Shown in pieces: positions 1 through 8,580 of a DNA stretch of 64,000 bases; the first letter of the stretch is position 1; every line of letters begins with the position of its first letter. The DNA is from Streptomyces sp. NBC_01233. GTDB taxonomy: Bacteria; Actinomycetota; Actinomycetes; Streptomycetales; Streptomycetaceae. The position numbers were made by a program, and so were the translations under genes. The notes beneath the pieces were generated by a model. It was not told the origin of the DNA, searched no databases, and saw only the letters and a list, made by a program, of their open reading frames with translations. The stretch spans positions 5,808,501 through 5,872,500 of the forward strand of contig NZ_CP108514.1 in assembly GCF_035989305.1 (NCBI RefSeq). Direction: 5' to 3'.

Positions 1-1215
1 GTGCGTGCGCACCTTCTTCACCTTGGACCCGAAGGGCAGCAACGTCACCTCCTCACGGTCCCGGAACCGCTGCCCCGTGCCCGAACTCCCGCTGCCCGTC
101 AGATCGGTGAGCGCCGACTTCAGCCGCCCGATGCGGTCCTCCTCGCTCATCGAACCCGAGGTGTCCAGCACGTACACCGTCCGCGAGGGCCGGCGCAGCT
201 CGTTCTCGTACGAGGCCAGCAGCCCGTCCGCGACCGAACGCGAGCCCGGGAAGGGCAGCTCGTGCCGCTTCTCCGGGTCCAGCCCGGCGGCCGGCGTCAC
301 CCCGGCCGCTACCGGCCGGCGGAAGGTCTGCTCGGTGATCGCCTTCTGCGCCTCGGGGCCGCGCAGGTAGTCCGTCAGCGCCCGCCCCGCATCGCGGGCC
401 CCTTCCGGGGCGGAGGTCAGCAGGGTCAGCGGGTAGTGCGCCGTGACCACGCCGTCGCGCGGCCGGATCACCGTCAGCGGCGCCTTCACGTCCTTCGCGT
501 CCCTGTTCATGGACAGCAGCACCGACTCGTAGTTCACCAGCGCGTCCACGTCAGCGCGCTTGCCGTACGCGGTCGCCAGCCAGCCGGAGGAACCCGAAGT
601 CAGCTTCTGCCCGGCGAAGAACTCCTTGAGCTTGGGCCGGGCCGTCTTCACGTCGGCCTCGCTCAGCGCCGCCTGCGCGCCCGACAGCCCCGACGCCACC
701 GAGACCAGGGCGGAGAAACCGGAGTTGGAGCGCACCGGGTCCGTCATCCCGTACGTCAGCTTCCCGCCGGCCACCGCCTCGTGCACCGCGGACCAGGTCA
801 CCTCGCCGGGCTTCCAGCCCAGCCGGGCCAGCGCCTGCGGCTTCACGCCGATGGCCACCGGCGAGGACATCACCGGGGTCTCGCTGGACAGCTTCCCGGC
901 GGCCTCGGGCCGCAGCCGCAGGTAGTCGTTGGAGGACAGCCAGATCGCGTCGTACTTCCCGTCGGCCTTGCCCGAGGCGATCTGCTCGACCGCGTCGAGG
1001 GTCCCGGACGCGGTCAGGTCGACCGTGACCCCGGTGGCCGCCTTCGCGGCCTTCAGCACGGGCTCCATGTCGGAGAGCTCACTGGACGCCAGCACCCGCA
1101 GGTGGCCCTCCCTGTACTTCGACTCCGCAGGCTCGGCCGGGCCCTCGGAGGTGCAGGCCGTCGCCGTGGCGAGCGTGGCGAGTGCGATCAGCGCACCGAT
1201 CCAGCCCCGCCTCAC
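1..1215 (-). CDS. Substrate-binding/VWA-domain lipoprotein (3' end outside window)
   Basis: The GTG start at 1215 gives 405 visible codons running off the window edge. A basic N-terminus, a hydrophobic stretch and a cysteine near residue 21 suggest a lipoprotein signal, although the lipobox (ATAC) is weak. Residues about 35-300 look like a type 2 periplasmic binding protein. A von Willebrand A domain follows, with a MIDAS motif DTSGSMS at about 351-357. The start overlaps the stop of the TelA-like gene (GTGA), so it is the last visible gene of a three-gene operon with 1212-2399 and 2396-3490. The fusion suggests an extracytoplasmic, metal-dependent adhesion or assembly role. The ligand is unknown. 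Confidence 0.8.
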   Translation of the reverse strand, partial: MRRGWIGALIALATLATATACTSEGPAEPAESKYREGHLRVLASSELSDMEPVLKAAKAATGVTVDLTASGTLDAVEQIASGKADGKYDAIWLSSNDYLRLRPEAAGKLSSETPVMSSPVAIGVKPQALARLGWKPGEVTWSAVHEAVAGGKLTYGMTDPVRSNSGFSALVSVASGLSGAQAALSEADVKTARPKLKEFFAGQKLTSGSSGWLATAYGKRADVDALVNYESVLLSMNRDAKDVKAPLTVIRPRDGVVTAHYPLTLLTSAPEGARDAGRALTDYLRGPEAQKAITEQTFRRPVAAGVTPAAGLDPEKRHELPFPGSRSVADGLLASYENELRRPSRTVYVLDTSGSMSEEDRIGRLKSALTDLTGSGSSGTGQRFRDREEVTLLPFGSKVKKVRTH

Positions 1216-2399
1216 CGGGCACCGCCTTCGAGCGCACCGGCGGTGCGGGTCCGGGCCAGGTACGCCGAGGCGGTCTGCAGCTCCCCGGCGAGGGACTCCA
1301 CGGTCGCGGCCATGTTGTCCGTGGCCTGCACCCTGAAGGTGTCGATCGCGTCGAGCGTCTTGTAGATCTGGGCGAAGGCCGTCCGCAGCGTCTCCGCCCC
1401 CACCGCCGGATCGGCCGCGATCCGCTGGATCTCGCCGCTCTGCGTGGACAGCATCTCCGCATTGCCCCGGATCAGGTCCTCGGTGGTCCCCTTCAGGGCG
1501 TTGACCTGCTCGATCACCGTGCGCTGGTTGTCGAGGGCCGCGGCCAGCATGACCGCGATCCGCAGCGCCGAGACGGTGGTGGTGGCCGCCCGGTCCACGC
1601 CCTTGACCAGCTCGTCGTTGTTGCGCCGGACCACGTCCATCGCCAGGTAGCCCTGCGCGCAGACGGCCAGCTGCGTCAGCAGGTCCTGGTGCTTCTGCCG
1701 GACCGGGAAGAGAACGTCCGCGCGCAGCGCGTCGGCCGCCTGTGGGTCGGTGTGCTCCGCCTCGGCGATCCGCTGCTCGACGGCCCCGTCCAGGGCCTCG
1801 GTGAGGACGGCGTACTCCTGGAGCTTGCCCATGGTCTCCCACAGGCGGGCCCGCTCGGTGTGCAGGGCCGCGTTGTCGCGGCGCAGCTCGTCCTGGCCGC
1901 TGCGCAGCGAGCCCACGATCTTGTTGAGGGTGGCCTGCGAGGAGGCGTACTTCGCCACGTGGTCGCGGAACCTGTTGCCGCCCGGCAGTTTCGCCAGCAG
2001 CTTGCCGAGCCCCTTGCCGGGAGTGTCCCGCGGGTCGAGGTCCTCGACGGTGCGGCGCAGTTCGACGAGGGAGCCCGAGACGCGGGCCTGGGCGTCGCCG
2101 CCGCCGTCCGCGCCGAGGGAGCGTACGGTCCGCTCCAGCATCCGGTTGGACTGCTGGGAGGCGCTGCGCATGTCGGCCGCGCCGAGCCCGGCGATCTCGC
2201 CGATGCGGTGCGCGAACTCGGGGGAGCGGGTGTCGATCCCGGCGAGCGAGCCGACGTACTCGCCGGCCCGGCGGGCCATCTCGTCGCGTACGCCGTCCTG
2301 CAGTGGGACCAGCCCGGCGGCCTGCTCGCGGCGGACGGGCGGGACCGGCTCGGGCGCGCTGAGGACGAACGTGCCGTCCTCGGGAGGTGTCAGTGTCAT
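1212..2399 (-). CDS. TelA-family toxic anion resistance protein
   Basis: This 395-residue soluble protein matches the TelA/KlaA family (toxic anion resistance), as seen from its length and long helical segments such as the one ending NRFRDHVAKYASSQATLNKI. There is no signal peptide or membrane segment, so it should be cytoplasmic. It overlaps both neighbours by 4 bp (ATGA with 2396, GTGA with 1215), which shows tight translational coupling to two extracytoplasmic binding proteins. TelA proteins were named for tellurite resistance, but the biochemical role is unsettled. Here a stress or envelope-complex role is inferred from the partners. Confidence 0.85.
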   Translation of the reverse strand: MTLTPPEDGTFVLSAPEPVPPVRREQAAGLVPLQDGVRDEMARRAGEYVGSLAGIDTRSPEFAHRIGEIAGLGAADMRSASQQSNRMLERTVRSLGADGGGDAQARVSGSLVELRRTVEDLDPRDTPGKGLGKLLAKLPGGNRFRDHVAKYASSQATLNKIVGSLRSGQDELRRDNAALHTERARLWETMGKLQEYAVLTEALDGAVEQRIAEAEHTDPQAADALRADVLFPVRQKHQDLLTQLAVCAQGYLAMDVVRRNNDELVKGVDRAATTTVSALRIAVMLAAALDNQRTVIEQVNALKGTTEDLIRGNAEMLSTQSGEIQRIAADPAVGAETLRTAFAQIYKTLDAIDTFRVQATDNMAATVESLAGELQTASAYLARTRTAGALEGGAR

Positions 2400-3490
2400 G
2401 GTGTGGGCCCCTCACTCTTGGCGCGCTGGGCGAGCGCCATGAGGATCTTGACGGTGGGTGTGCCGACCTGGCGGATCCCGGTCAGCCCAGGGTTGAGGTA
2501 GCCGGCGTGCGGTGCGGTCGCGGCGGTGAACTCGGGCACGCCGTCCTGGGGGCGGAACCCGCGTTGGACGGCCAGCTCGCGCAGCCTCGGATCGGTGGCG
2601 AGGAGGGTGCCCAGCTCCTTCGCCTGCCCGGTGAGCGGGACGAAGGTGTGCGCCGTGTTGACGGTGGTGTCCGGGTAGAGCACGACCATGTCGCCGGGGT
2701 CCTGGTGCTGGAGCAGCAGGGAGGCCACCTGGGACTCGTACACCAGGATCAGCGGTTCGCCGCTGCCGCTGATGAAGGCCCGGAACGGGTCGTCGGTGCT
2801 CTGTTCGAGGGCGCCCTGGACGGAGATCAGCTTGCGCATCAGCGGTGCGGTGCGTTCGATCCCGGCGTCGTCGGCGACCACGCTGTTGGCGTTCGCGACG
2901 TTGGAGGTTGCCGCGAGGAAGAGGGCGCCGGAGTTGGAGGAGGCCGGGTCGGTGGTCTTGATGAACAGCGTGCCGGTCAGCTCGGTGTGGGCGGAGGAAC
3001 CGGGCAGTTGCTGCCACGTGCGGTCCTCGGCGGCGGCCTTGAGGAAGGGGCCCATGAGCAGGGTCCCGAGGTTCTTGCCGGTCATCTTGGCGAGGCCGTT
3101 GCCGGCCAGCACCTTGGCGGCGTTGGCGCGGGCGATGACCACGAGCGGGGAGTAGAAGGGCTTGGTCTCCTGGGCGCCCTTGAGCCCGGCGGCGGCCGCG
3201 ACCTCCTTGGCGGGTTCACTGCTGCTGGGGAAGGCGAAGTCGAACTCCTTGAGGGCGAGTTGGTCCATCGCCCAGGAGCCCGAGGTCTCCGTCTTCACGG
3301 TGTAGCCCTTGTCTGCAAGGGCCTTGACGACGTCGGGGTCGCGGAAGAATTCGGACTTCTCCGAGCCGATGACGCCACGCACGGTCTTCGTTGCCGTGGT
3401 TTCTGGGTGATCCTGCCCCTGGAAGGCGACGACGTAGAGCACGCCGCCGATCAGGAGGAGGCCCAGGACGATTCCTAGGATGCGTCTCAC
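2396..3490 (-). CDS. Membrane-anchored substrate-binding protein, first gene of the TelA operon
   Basis: About 364 residues. An N-terminal hydrophobic helix (ILGIVLGLLLIGGVLYVVAF) anchors it, with the rest outside. The body resembles type 2 periplasmic solute-binding proteins. I chose GTG at 3490, directly before the basic RRI and the helix; another in-frame GTG at 3517 would add nine residues. There is no lipobox cysteine. It shares its stop with the TelA-like start. No ABC permease or ATPase is nearby, so classical import is unlikely. Together with TelA and the SBP-VWA lipoprotein it may form an envelope sensor or assembly complex; this is inference. Confidence 0.75.
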   Translation of the reverse strand: MRRILGIVLGLLLIGGVLYVVAFQGQDHPETTATKTVRGVIGSEKSEFFRDPDVVKALADKGYTVKTETSGSWAMDQLALKEFDFAFPSSSEPAKEVAAAAGLKGAQETKPFYSPLVVIARANAAKVLAGNGLAKMTGKNLGTLLMGPFLKAAAEDRTWQQLPGSSAHTELTGTLFIKTTDPASSNSGALFLAATSNVANANSVVADDAGIERTAPLMRKLISVQGALEQSTDDPFRAFISGSGEPLILVYESQVASLLLQHQDPGDMVVLYPDTTVNTAHTFVPLTGQAKELGTLLATDPRLRELAVQRGFRPQDGVPEFTAATAPHAGYLNPGLTGIRQVGTPTVKILMALAQRAKSEGPTP

Positions 3491-3627
3491 GGGTGCAGCG
3501 TGCTCGCGGAAACCCACATTCCGCGATGAGTTGAATGAACGTCAGGTGTCCAGGCGGTCCCACTTCGAAATGCTGTGTGAGCCCGTGGGTGCTGGTGGGC
3601 GGGGTGGTGGCCCGGGAGGATCGGGGC

Positions 3628-4065
3628 ATGGGCGTGAGCGCGTTGAAGTGGCAGGGCTGGCTGGTCGGCCTGGTGACGCTGGCCGGGCTGCTGGTGTTCG
3701 CCCCGCTGGGCCTGTACGTGTGGGCGAGCGGCGGCGACCCTCCCGAGGCGCCGCCCCGGGCGGCCCTGGAGGACGTACGGGTCACCGGGTGCCGAATCGA
3801 TCCGGCGAGCCGGCGGGTAATGGCCGCGGTGGAGGCGGCGGGGCGGGCCGAGGGTCCCGGCGCGTACGTCGTCACGGTGGAGTTCCGCGACGGCGCCGAA
3901 CCGGACCCGGAGCGCCGGGCCGCCCAGGCGCTGCTGAGGATCCCGGGCGTGGCCCCGGGCGCGACCGAGCACGGGGAGGCGGTCGGCCCGGTGTGGCCGC
4001 TGGCGACGGTGCCGTGGTGCGGGGTCGCGGGCGCCGAGTTCGCACGGACGCCCGACACGCCCTGA
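3628..4065 (+). CDS. Small membrane-anchored protein of unknown function
   Basis: 145 residues. The start at 3628 is chosen because GGGAGGA lies 8-14 bp upstream; an earlier in-frame start lacks this. One transmembrane helix (about residues 11-30, GLVTLAGLLVFAPLGLYVWA) is followed by an exported domain of about 110 residues that contains two cysteines. It is transcribed divergently from the TelA operon. No family recognised. Confidence 0.65.
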   Translation: MGVSALKWQGWLVGLVTLAGLLVFAPLGLYVWASGGDPPEAPPRAALEDVRVTGCRIDPASRRVMAAVEAAGRAEGPGAYVVTVEFRDGAEPDPERRAAQALLRIPGVAPGATEHGEAVGPVWPLATVPWCGVAGAEFARTPDTP

Positions 4066-4100
4066 CGCCCCCGCAGGTGGTTCGCGTCAGCGGCGTGCGT

Positions 4101-4132
4101 CACCGGCCCGCGCCGGGCGGCGCGGGCCGGTG
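4101..4132. terminator. Bidirectional hairpin terminator
   Basis: A perfect 14-bp inverted repeat with a GGGC loop lies between the convergent genes ending at 4065 (+) and 4148 (-). There is no T-tract, as is common for terminators of GC-rich actinomycetes. Confidence 0.7.
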
Positions 4133-4147
4133 TGCGCGCTCAAGGGG

Positions 4148-4792
4148 TCACTTGACCTTGACGACGACGGTGCCGCACACCTTGTCGGCGAAGGTCTGCT
4201 TCTTGGCGTCCCACAGCGGCCACAGCCAGCCGATGTAGCAGGGGATGCCGTCCAGCATGTGCGCCAGCTTGCGCACGAAGGCCATGCCGAAGCCGAGGGT
4301 CGCGCCGTCGGCCTCGCGGTGCAGGCTGATCCCGACGACCTTCTTGCCGGTCGTCTGGCCGGTGGTGCCCTCCTTGTGGAGCTGGAAGAGGCCCATGCCG
4401 ATGGCGTACAGGAAGCCGACGAGGCTGAGCACACCGGCCGCCACGGAGTCGGAGTCGCCGCCGGCGACGGCCGCGCCGATGCCGATCACCGCGTACATCG
4501 GGCCGGCGATGATCAGCGCGTCGAGCAGGTACGCGCCGACGCGCAGACCCCAGTGGGCCAGCGGCGGCATGCCCGCGCCCGGCATCCCCGGCATCCCCGG
4601 CTGCGGGTACGCGCCGTAGGCCGGCGGCGGAGGCGTCTGCTGCGGGTAGCCGTACTGCGGAGCCGCGCCCTGCGGGGGCTGCTGCGGGTAGCCGTACTGC
4701 GGGGGGACTCCCTGCGGGGCCTGCTGCGGGTAGCCGGGCTGGCCCTGCGGGGGCTGCTGGCCGTAGGGGTTGTTCGGGTCGCCGAAGCTCAT
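4148..4792 (-). CDS. RDD family membrane protein with Pro/Gln/Gly/Tyr-rich N-terminus
   Basis: 214 residues. The first about 75 residues are a low-complexity cytoplasmic tail with repeated YGYPQQ-type units. The RDD domain follows, with about three hydrophobic helices and the hallmark [15 protein letters not shown] and [11 protein letters not shown] segments. RDD proteins are small integral membrane proteins, some linked to ion or osmolyte transport; a substrate cannot be read here. Such repeat-rich tails are common in Streptomyces membrane proteins. It ends against the terminator hairpin at 4101-4132. Confidence 0.85.
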   Translation of the reverse strand: MSFGDPNNPYGQQPPQGQPGYPQQAPQGVPPQYGYPQQPPQGAAPQYGYPQQTPPPPAYGAYPQPGMPGMPGAGMPPLAHWGLRVGAYLLDALIIAGPMYAVIGIGAAVAGGDSDSVAAGVLSLVGFLYAIGMGLFQLHKEGTTGQTTGKKVVGISLHREADGATLGFGMAFVRKLAHMLDGIPCYIGWLWPLWDAKKQTFADKVCGTVVVKVK

Positions 4793-5034
4793 CGGTGAAG
4801 TCTCTCCAGGCTGCTGAAACGGGGACGAAGCGGCGTGGAGGAGATGGTTGCGAGCGGCCTCCCCCGTGCTGCCGCGAACTTTCAGCCCTCATCGTGTTCG
4901 GAGCACTGGATTCTGTCCAATTCCCGCCCCTGCAGCGGCCCGCGGAAGGAGCCGCGGTGCGTGCCGCGCGAGGGCGGCCGACACCGGGGTGTGGCACCCG
5001 GTCCGGAGCCTCCGCGGCCCCGGACCGGGGCCGT

Positions 5035-5427
5035 CTAGAGGGCGCCGGCCAGGTCCGCGGACTTCAGGGCGGCGGCGTGCGCGTCCATGCGCTCGGCGGC
5101 GAGGATCGCGACGGTGGTGTCGGCGCGGGAGGCGGCGACGAGGAGCGCGCGGGCGGCGAGGTCGTGCGCGCGCTGGTGCAGCGCGGCGACGTCCGCGGCG
5201 GGGCGCCGCTGCGCACGCGCGGGCTGGGACCCGCGCAGCCGGGTGACCTGGACGGCGATCTCGGCGGCGGCCTCGTCGAGCCCGAGCTCGTCGGTGACGG
5301 CGAGCAGGGCCGCGAGGTGGCCGGCGAGCTGGGTGTCCAGGGCTTCGCCGCGGCTGCTGCGCGGGTAGTCGGACGGGGCGGCGCCCATGCGGTGGACGAC
5401 CGACTTGGTGCGGATCGGCTCGTACAT
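5035..5427 (-). CDS. Conserved hypothetical protein, helical
   Basis: 130 residues, alanine-rich and predicted largely helical, with no signal peptide or transmembrane segment. The start lies 8 bp after an AGGAGGCC-like site (minus strand, 5436-5440 region). An AT-richer stretch near 5460-5480 separates it from the aminotransferase gene and may carry its promoter. No family recognised. Confidence 0.6.
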   Translation of the reverse strand: MYEPIRTKSVVHRMGAAPSDYPRSSRGEALDTQLAGHLAALLAVTDELGLDEAAAEIAVQVTRLRGSQPARAQRRPAADVAALHQRAHDLAARALLVAASRADTTVAILAAERMDAHAAALKSADLAGAL

Positions 5428-5519
5428 GAGGTGGCCTCCTGCGTGGTCAGGAGACCATCCTACATTGGATTGGTTCTAAAGTTGAGCTGGATCCTGTTGT
5501 TGGTCGTCGTTGTCCGCCG

Positions 5520-6731
5520 TCAGAGCTGGCTGTAGCCGTCGAGGAAGTTCCCGATCCGCGTCACGGCATCGGCCAGATCCGTGGCGTTCGGCAGGGTCAC
5601 GATCCGGAAGTGGTCGGGCTCGGGCCAGTTGAAGCCCGTGCCGTGCACGACCATGATCTTCTCGGCCCGCAGCAGGTCGAGGACCATCTGCCGGTCGTCC
5701 TTGATCTTGTAGACGGACGGGTCCAGCCGCGGGAAGGCGTACAGCGCGCCCTTCGGCTTCACGCAGGTGACGCCCGGGATCTGGGTGAGCAGGTCGTACG
5801 CGACGTCGCGCTGTTCCAGGATCCGCCCGCCGGGCAGGACCAGGTCCTCGATCGACTGCCGGCCGCCGAGCGCGGTGGCCACGGCGTGCTGCGAGGGCAT
5901 GTTCGCGCACAGGCGCATGTTCGCGAGGATCGTGAGGCCCTCGATGTAGCAGGAAGCGTGCTTCTTCGGGCCGCAGACCGCCATCCAGCCGGCCCGGTAG
6001 CCGGCGACGCGGTAGTTCTTCGAGAGCCCGTTGAAGGTCAGCGTCAGCAGGTCGGGGGCGATGGCGGCGGTGTTGGTGTGCGTGACGCCGTCGTAGAGGA
6101 TCCGGTCGTAGATCTCGTCCGAGCAGACGACCAGGTTGTGGCGGCGGGCGATGTCCGTCAGCCCGCGCAGCATCTCGTCGTCGTAGACGGCGCCGGTCGG
6201 GTTGTTCGGGTTGATGATCACGATCGCCTTGGTGCGGTCGGTGACCTTGCGCTCGATGTCGGCGAGGTCCGGCATCCAGTCGGCCTGCTCGTCGCAGCGG
6301 TAGTGCACGGCCGTGCCGCCGGCGAGCGAGACGGACGCGGTCCACAGCGGGTAGTCCGGCGCCGGGACCAGTACCTCGTCACCGTCGTCGAGCATTGCCT
6401 GCATCGACATCTGGATCAGTTCGGAGGCGCCGTTGCCGAGATAGATGTCCTCGACGTCCAGGTCGATGCCCTTGGTCTGGTAGTGCTGCATGACCGCGCG
6501 GCGCGCGGAGAGCAGCCCCTTCGCGTCACCGTAACCGTGGGCGTTGCCCAGGTTGCGGAGCATGTCCTCAAGGATCTCCGGCGGGCAGTCGAAGCCGAAG
6601 GCCGCGGGGTTGCCGGTGTTGAGCTTGAGGATGCGATGACCTGCTGCTTCGAGCCGCATGGCCTCTTCGAGCACGGGCCCGCGGATCTCGTAGCAGACAT
6701 TGGCGAGTTTGGTTGACTGGATCACCTGCAT
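5520..6731 (-). CDS. alaA: PLP-dependent aminotransferase, probably alanine aminotransferase
   Basis: 403 residues, the usual length for fold-type I class I/II aminotransferases. Visible signatures are the N-terminal EIRGPVLEEA and NTGNPAAFGF segments, the NPNNPTG substrate/cofactor loop, SDEIYDRI, the PLP-lysine region SKNYRVAGYRAGW and a C-terminal FRIVTLPN. The AlaA/YfbQ-type N-terminus points to glutamate-pyruvate transamination (alanine synthesis). It appears monocistronic. Substrate specificity is inferred from family similarity. Confidence 0.88.
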   Translation of the reverse strand: MQVIQSTKLANVCYEIRGPVLEEAMRLEAAGHRILKLNTGNPAAFGFDCPPEILEDMLRNLGNAHGYGDAKGLLSARRAVMQHYQTKGIDLDVEDIYLGNGASELIQMSMQAMLDDGDEVLVPAPDYPLWTASVSLAGGTAVHYRCDEQADWMPDLADIERKVTDRTKAIVIINPNNPTGAVYDDEMLRGLTDIARRHNLVVCSDEIYDRILYDGVTHTNTAAIAPDLLTLTFNGLSKNYRVAGYRAGWMAVCGPKKHASCYIEGLTILANMRLCANMPSQHAVATALGGRQSIEDLVLPGGRILEQRDVAYDLLTQIPGVTCVKPKGALYAFPRLDPSVYKIKDDRQMVLDLLRAEKIMVVHGTGFNWPEPDHFRIVTLPNATDLADAVTRIGNFLDGYSQL

Positions 6732-7020
6732 GACGGGAGCTTACGGGCCCGCGAGCAGGCATGACGCGGCTTTTCGAAGAGAGACTCGAAGAGCAATATG
6801 TCCCATTTCGGGCAATGGGTGGGTGGTGGCGCGGTCCCCCCTTGGAATCCGGGGCCGCGCCCGCGTTCCGGCCTGCGGAATGGGTGGGTGCGGACCGCGC
6901 CGAAGTGGGGGATGTTGCGCTCGTCACCTCGGGAAACGGCCGGGAACCGAGGGTGACTGAGTACGCCGCATGAGTACGCGCACTCATGCGGCGCCGCGCG
7001 GGTGCCGTGAGGCTGGGCGC

Positions 7021-7170
7021 ATGAACCAGGGCGAGTGGAAGCCGGCGGACTACCGCCGGGGCACGGAGCGTGTGGGCACGGCGATCGTGGCCGTGGCGGG
7101 CGCCCTCATGGCGGCAGGGGCGGTCTTGATGGTGCTGCTCTTCCTGGTGTACCTGAACAGCGGCTACTGA
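7021..7170 (+). CDS. Small single-pass membrane protein
   Basis: 49 residues: a charged N-terminus (about 20 residues) followed by one strong transmembrane helix (AIVAVAGALMAAGAVLMVLL) and a short tail NSGY. ATG at 7021 is preferred over an upstream start because only this segment looks like protein. It sits 12 bp before the next gene and is probably cotranscribed. Function unknown. Confidence 0.6.
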   Translation: MNQGEWKPADYRRGTERVGTAIVAVAGALMAAGAVLMVLLFLVYLNSGY

Positions 7171-7182
7171 GGGGCGCGAGCA

Positions 7183-7416
7183 GTGGAGTTCGTAGTCGGT
7201 GACATGGCGATCACCACGGTCGGCACGGACGGCGACGACCGGGCGATCGAGTTCCTGGTCAGAGCGGAAGGAGCCGCGGAGGAAGGGCACTTCGCGATCT
7301 TCCGCGAGCACGACGAGGGCTGGGAGTCCGCCCGGATCACCATCGCCCCGGAGTCGGCCGCGATCCCGGTGGCGGCGGTGGAGTGGGCGGTGGAATTCGC
7401 GCGCGAGTACCTGTGA
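7183..7416 (+). CDS. Small conserved hypothetical protein
   Basis: 77 residues from GTG at 7183. Acidic and soluble, with an alternating beta-strand pattern followed by a C-terminal helix (AVEWAVEFAREYL). It probably forms a two-gene unit with the small membrane protein just upstream. No domain recognised. Confidence 0.6.
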   Translation: MEFVVGDMAITTVGTDGDDRAIEFLVRAEGAAEEGHFAIFREHDEGWESARITIAPESAAIPVAAVEWAVEFAREYL

Positions 7417-7436
7417 GGGGCGGCGGTGCGGCGGGG

Positions 7437-7474
7437 TGGCCGGGCCGGGCGGGGGCTCCCGTCCGGCCCGGCCC
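7437..7474. terminator. GC-rich hairpin, probable terminator
   Basis: A long imperfect inverted repeat of CGGGCCGGGC against GCCCGGCCCG lies 20-60 bp after the stop at 7416 and before the macro-domain gene. Confidence 0.45.
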
Positions 7475-7507
7475 GCGTTGTCAGTGGTCCCGCGTAGCGT
7501 TCGGGAC

Positions 7508-7984
7508 ATGAAGCCGCTCAGGATTATCGCCGGGGACGCGACGAGTCCCCAGGCCAAGGGGCCCAAGGTCATAGCCCATGTCTGCAATGACCTCGGCGGG
7601 TGGGGGAAGGGCTTCGTGCTGGCCGTCTCGAAGCGGTGGCCCGAGCCCGAGGCGGCGTACCGGGCCTGGCACCGGGGGCGCGGCGGGAACGACTTCGGGC
7701 TCGGCGCCGTGCAGGTGGTGCGGGTGAAGCCCGATGTGTGGGTGGCCAACATGGTCGGGCAGCGCGGGATGCGCACCGGGAGCGGGGGGCCGCCGATCCG
7801 CTACGACGCCGTCCGGCGCTGCCTCGGCGCGCTGGCCGATCACGCCGTCGACCTGGGCGCCGGTGTCCACATGCCGCGCATCGGGTGCGGGCTCGCGGGC
7901 GGCGCCTGGTCGCGCATCGAGCCGCTGATCACCGACGCGCTGTGCGCACGGGACGTGGAGGTGACCGTCTATGACCACCGGTGA
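7508..7984 (+). CDS. Macro-domain protein
   Basis: 158 residues, a stand-alone macro domain (ADP-ribose binding or hydrolysis). Diagnostic features are the N-terminal GDAT, HVCNDLGGWGKGFV matching the NxxGxxGxG-type ligand loop, and the C-terminal MPRIGCGLAGGAW phosphate loop. Such proteins remove or read ADP-ribose from proteins, nucleic acids or metabolites. ATG at 7508 begins directly at the fold. Its 3' end overlaps the MepB-like gene by 14 bp in another frame, so the two are translationally coupled. Confidence 0.88.
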   Translation: MKPLRIIAGDATSPQAKGPKVIAHVCNDLGGWGKGFVLAVSKRWPEPEAAYRAWHRGRGGNDFGLGAVQVVRVKPDVWVANMVGQRGMRTGSGGPPIRYDAVRRCLGALADHAVDLGAGVHMPRIGCGLAGGAWSRIEPLITDALCARDVEVTVYDHR

Positions 7985-8528
7985 GCCGGATGCGCCCGCG
8001 GTCGGGTCGTGGGCGGGCGCGGGGGCGGTGCACGAGGATCTCCTCGTGGCGAAGGCGCTGGTCTACGACCGGTGCGGGTTCACGTGTTCCCGGCCGGTCG
8101 CCGAGGCGGAGAGCGCCGAGTACGGGGCGTACGAGTTCACCCTGGACGGGCTGCGTGTGACCTTCCGCGCGGCCAGGACGACCCCGACGAAGGCCGGGCA
8201 GTTCGTCACGGTGTGGAAGCGGTCCGACGCCGGGCCGATCCGGCCGTTCGACGTGGGGGACCCGGTCGACCTCGTCGTGGTCAGTGCCAGGGACGGAGAC
8301 CGTTTCGGGCAGTTCGTGTTCCCCCGCGACGTGCTCCGTGCGCGCGGCATCCTGTCCGTGAACGGGGCCGGCGGGAAGCGCGCCTTCCGGGTGTACCCGC
8401 CGTGGGTCGCGGTGGAGAGCCGGCAGGCCCGGGGAACGCAGGCGTGGCAGGCCGCATGCTTCCTGGACGTGGGTACGGGCACCGCGATCGACCTCGCCCG
8501 GGCCCGGGCCCTGCACCACCCGGCCTAG
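7971..8528 (+). CDS. MepB family protein
   Basis: 185 residues. The sequence matches the MepB family, a small domain first named from the staphylococcal mepRAB locus: YGAYEFTLDGLRVTFRAART, TPTKAGQFVTVWKR and the C-terminal FRVYPPW are visible. It is cytoplasmic with no signal. Biochemical function is not established in the family. No mepA-type efflux gene is adjacent; the tight overlap with a macro-domain gene is the notable context. Confidence 0.8.
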   Translation: MTTGEPDAPAVGSWAGAGAVHEDLLVAKALVYDRCGFTCSRPVAEAESAEYGAYEFTLDGLRVTFRAARTTPTKAGQFVTVWKRSDAGPIRPFDVGDPVDLVVVSARDGDRFGQFVFPRDVLRARGILSVNGAGGKRAFRVYPPWVAVESRQARGTQAWQAACFLDVGTGTAIDLARARALHHPA

Positions 8529-8580
8529 ACATCGGTGTCGGCGACGGGGCCGGGCGGGGCGCGCGTGGCACGATCGCGGC

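Noticed and set aside
1182..2501. Plus-strand frame of 439 codons
   Set aside because: Antisense to the TelA gene and without recognisable features.
7199..7507. Upstream extension of the macro-domain gene
   Set aside because: The added part is the 7183 gene read in another frame; the fold begins at ATG 7508.
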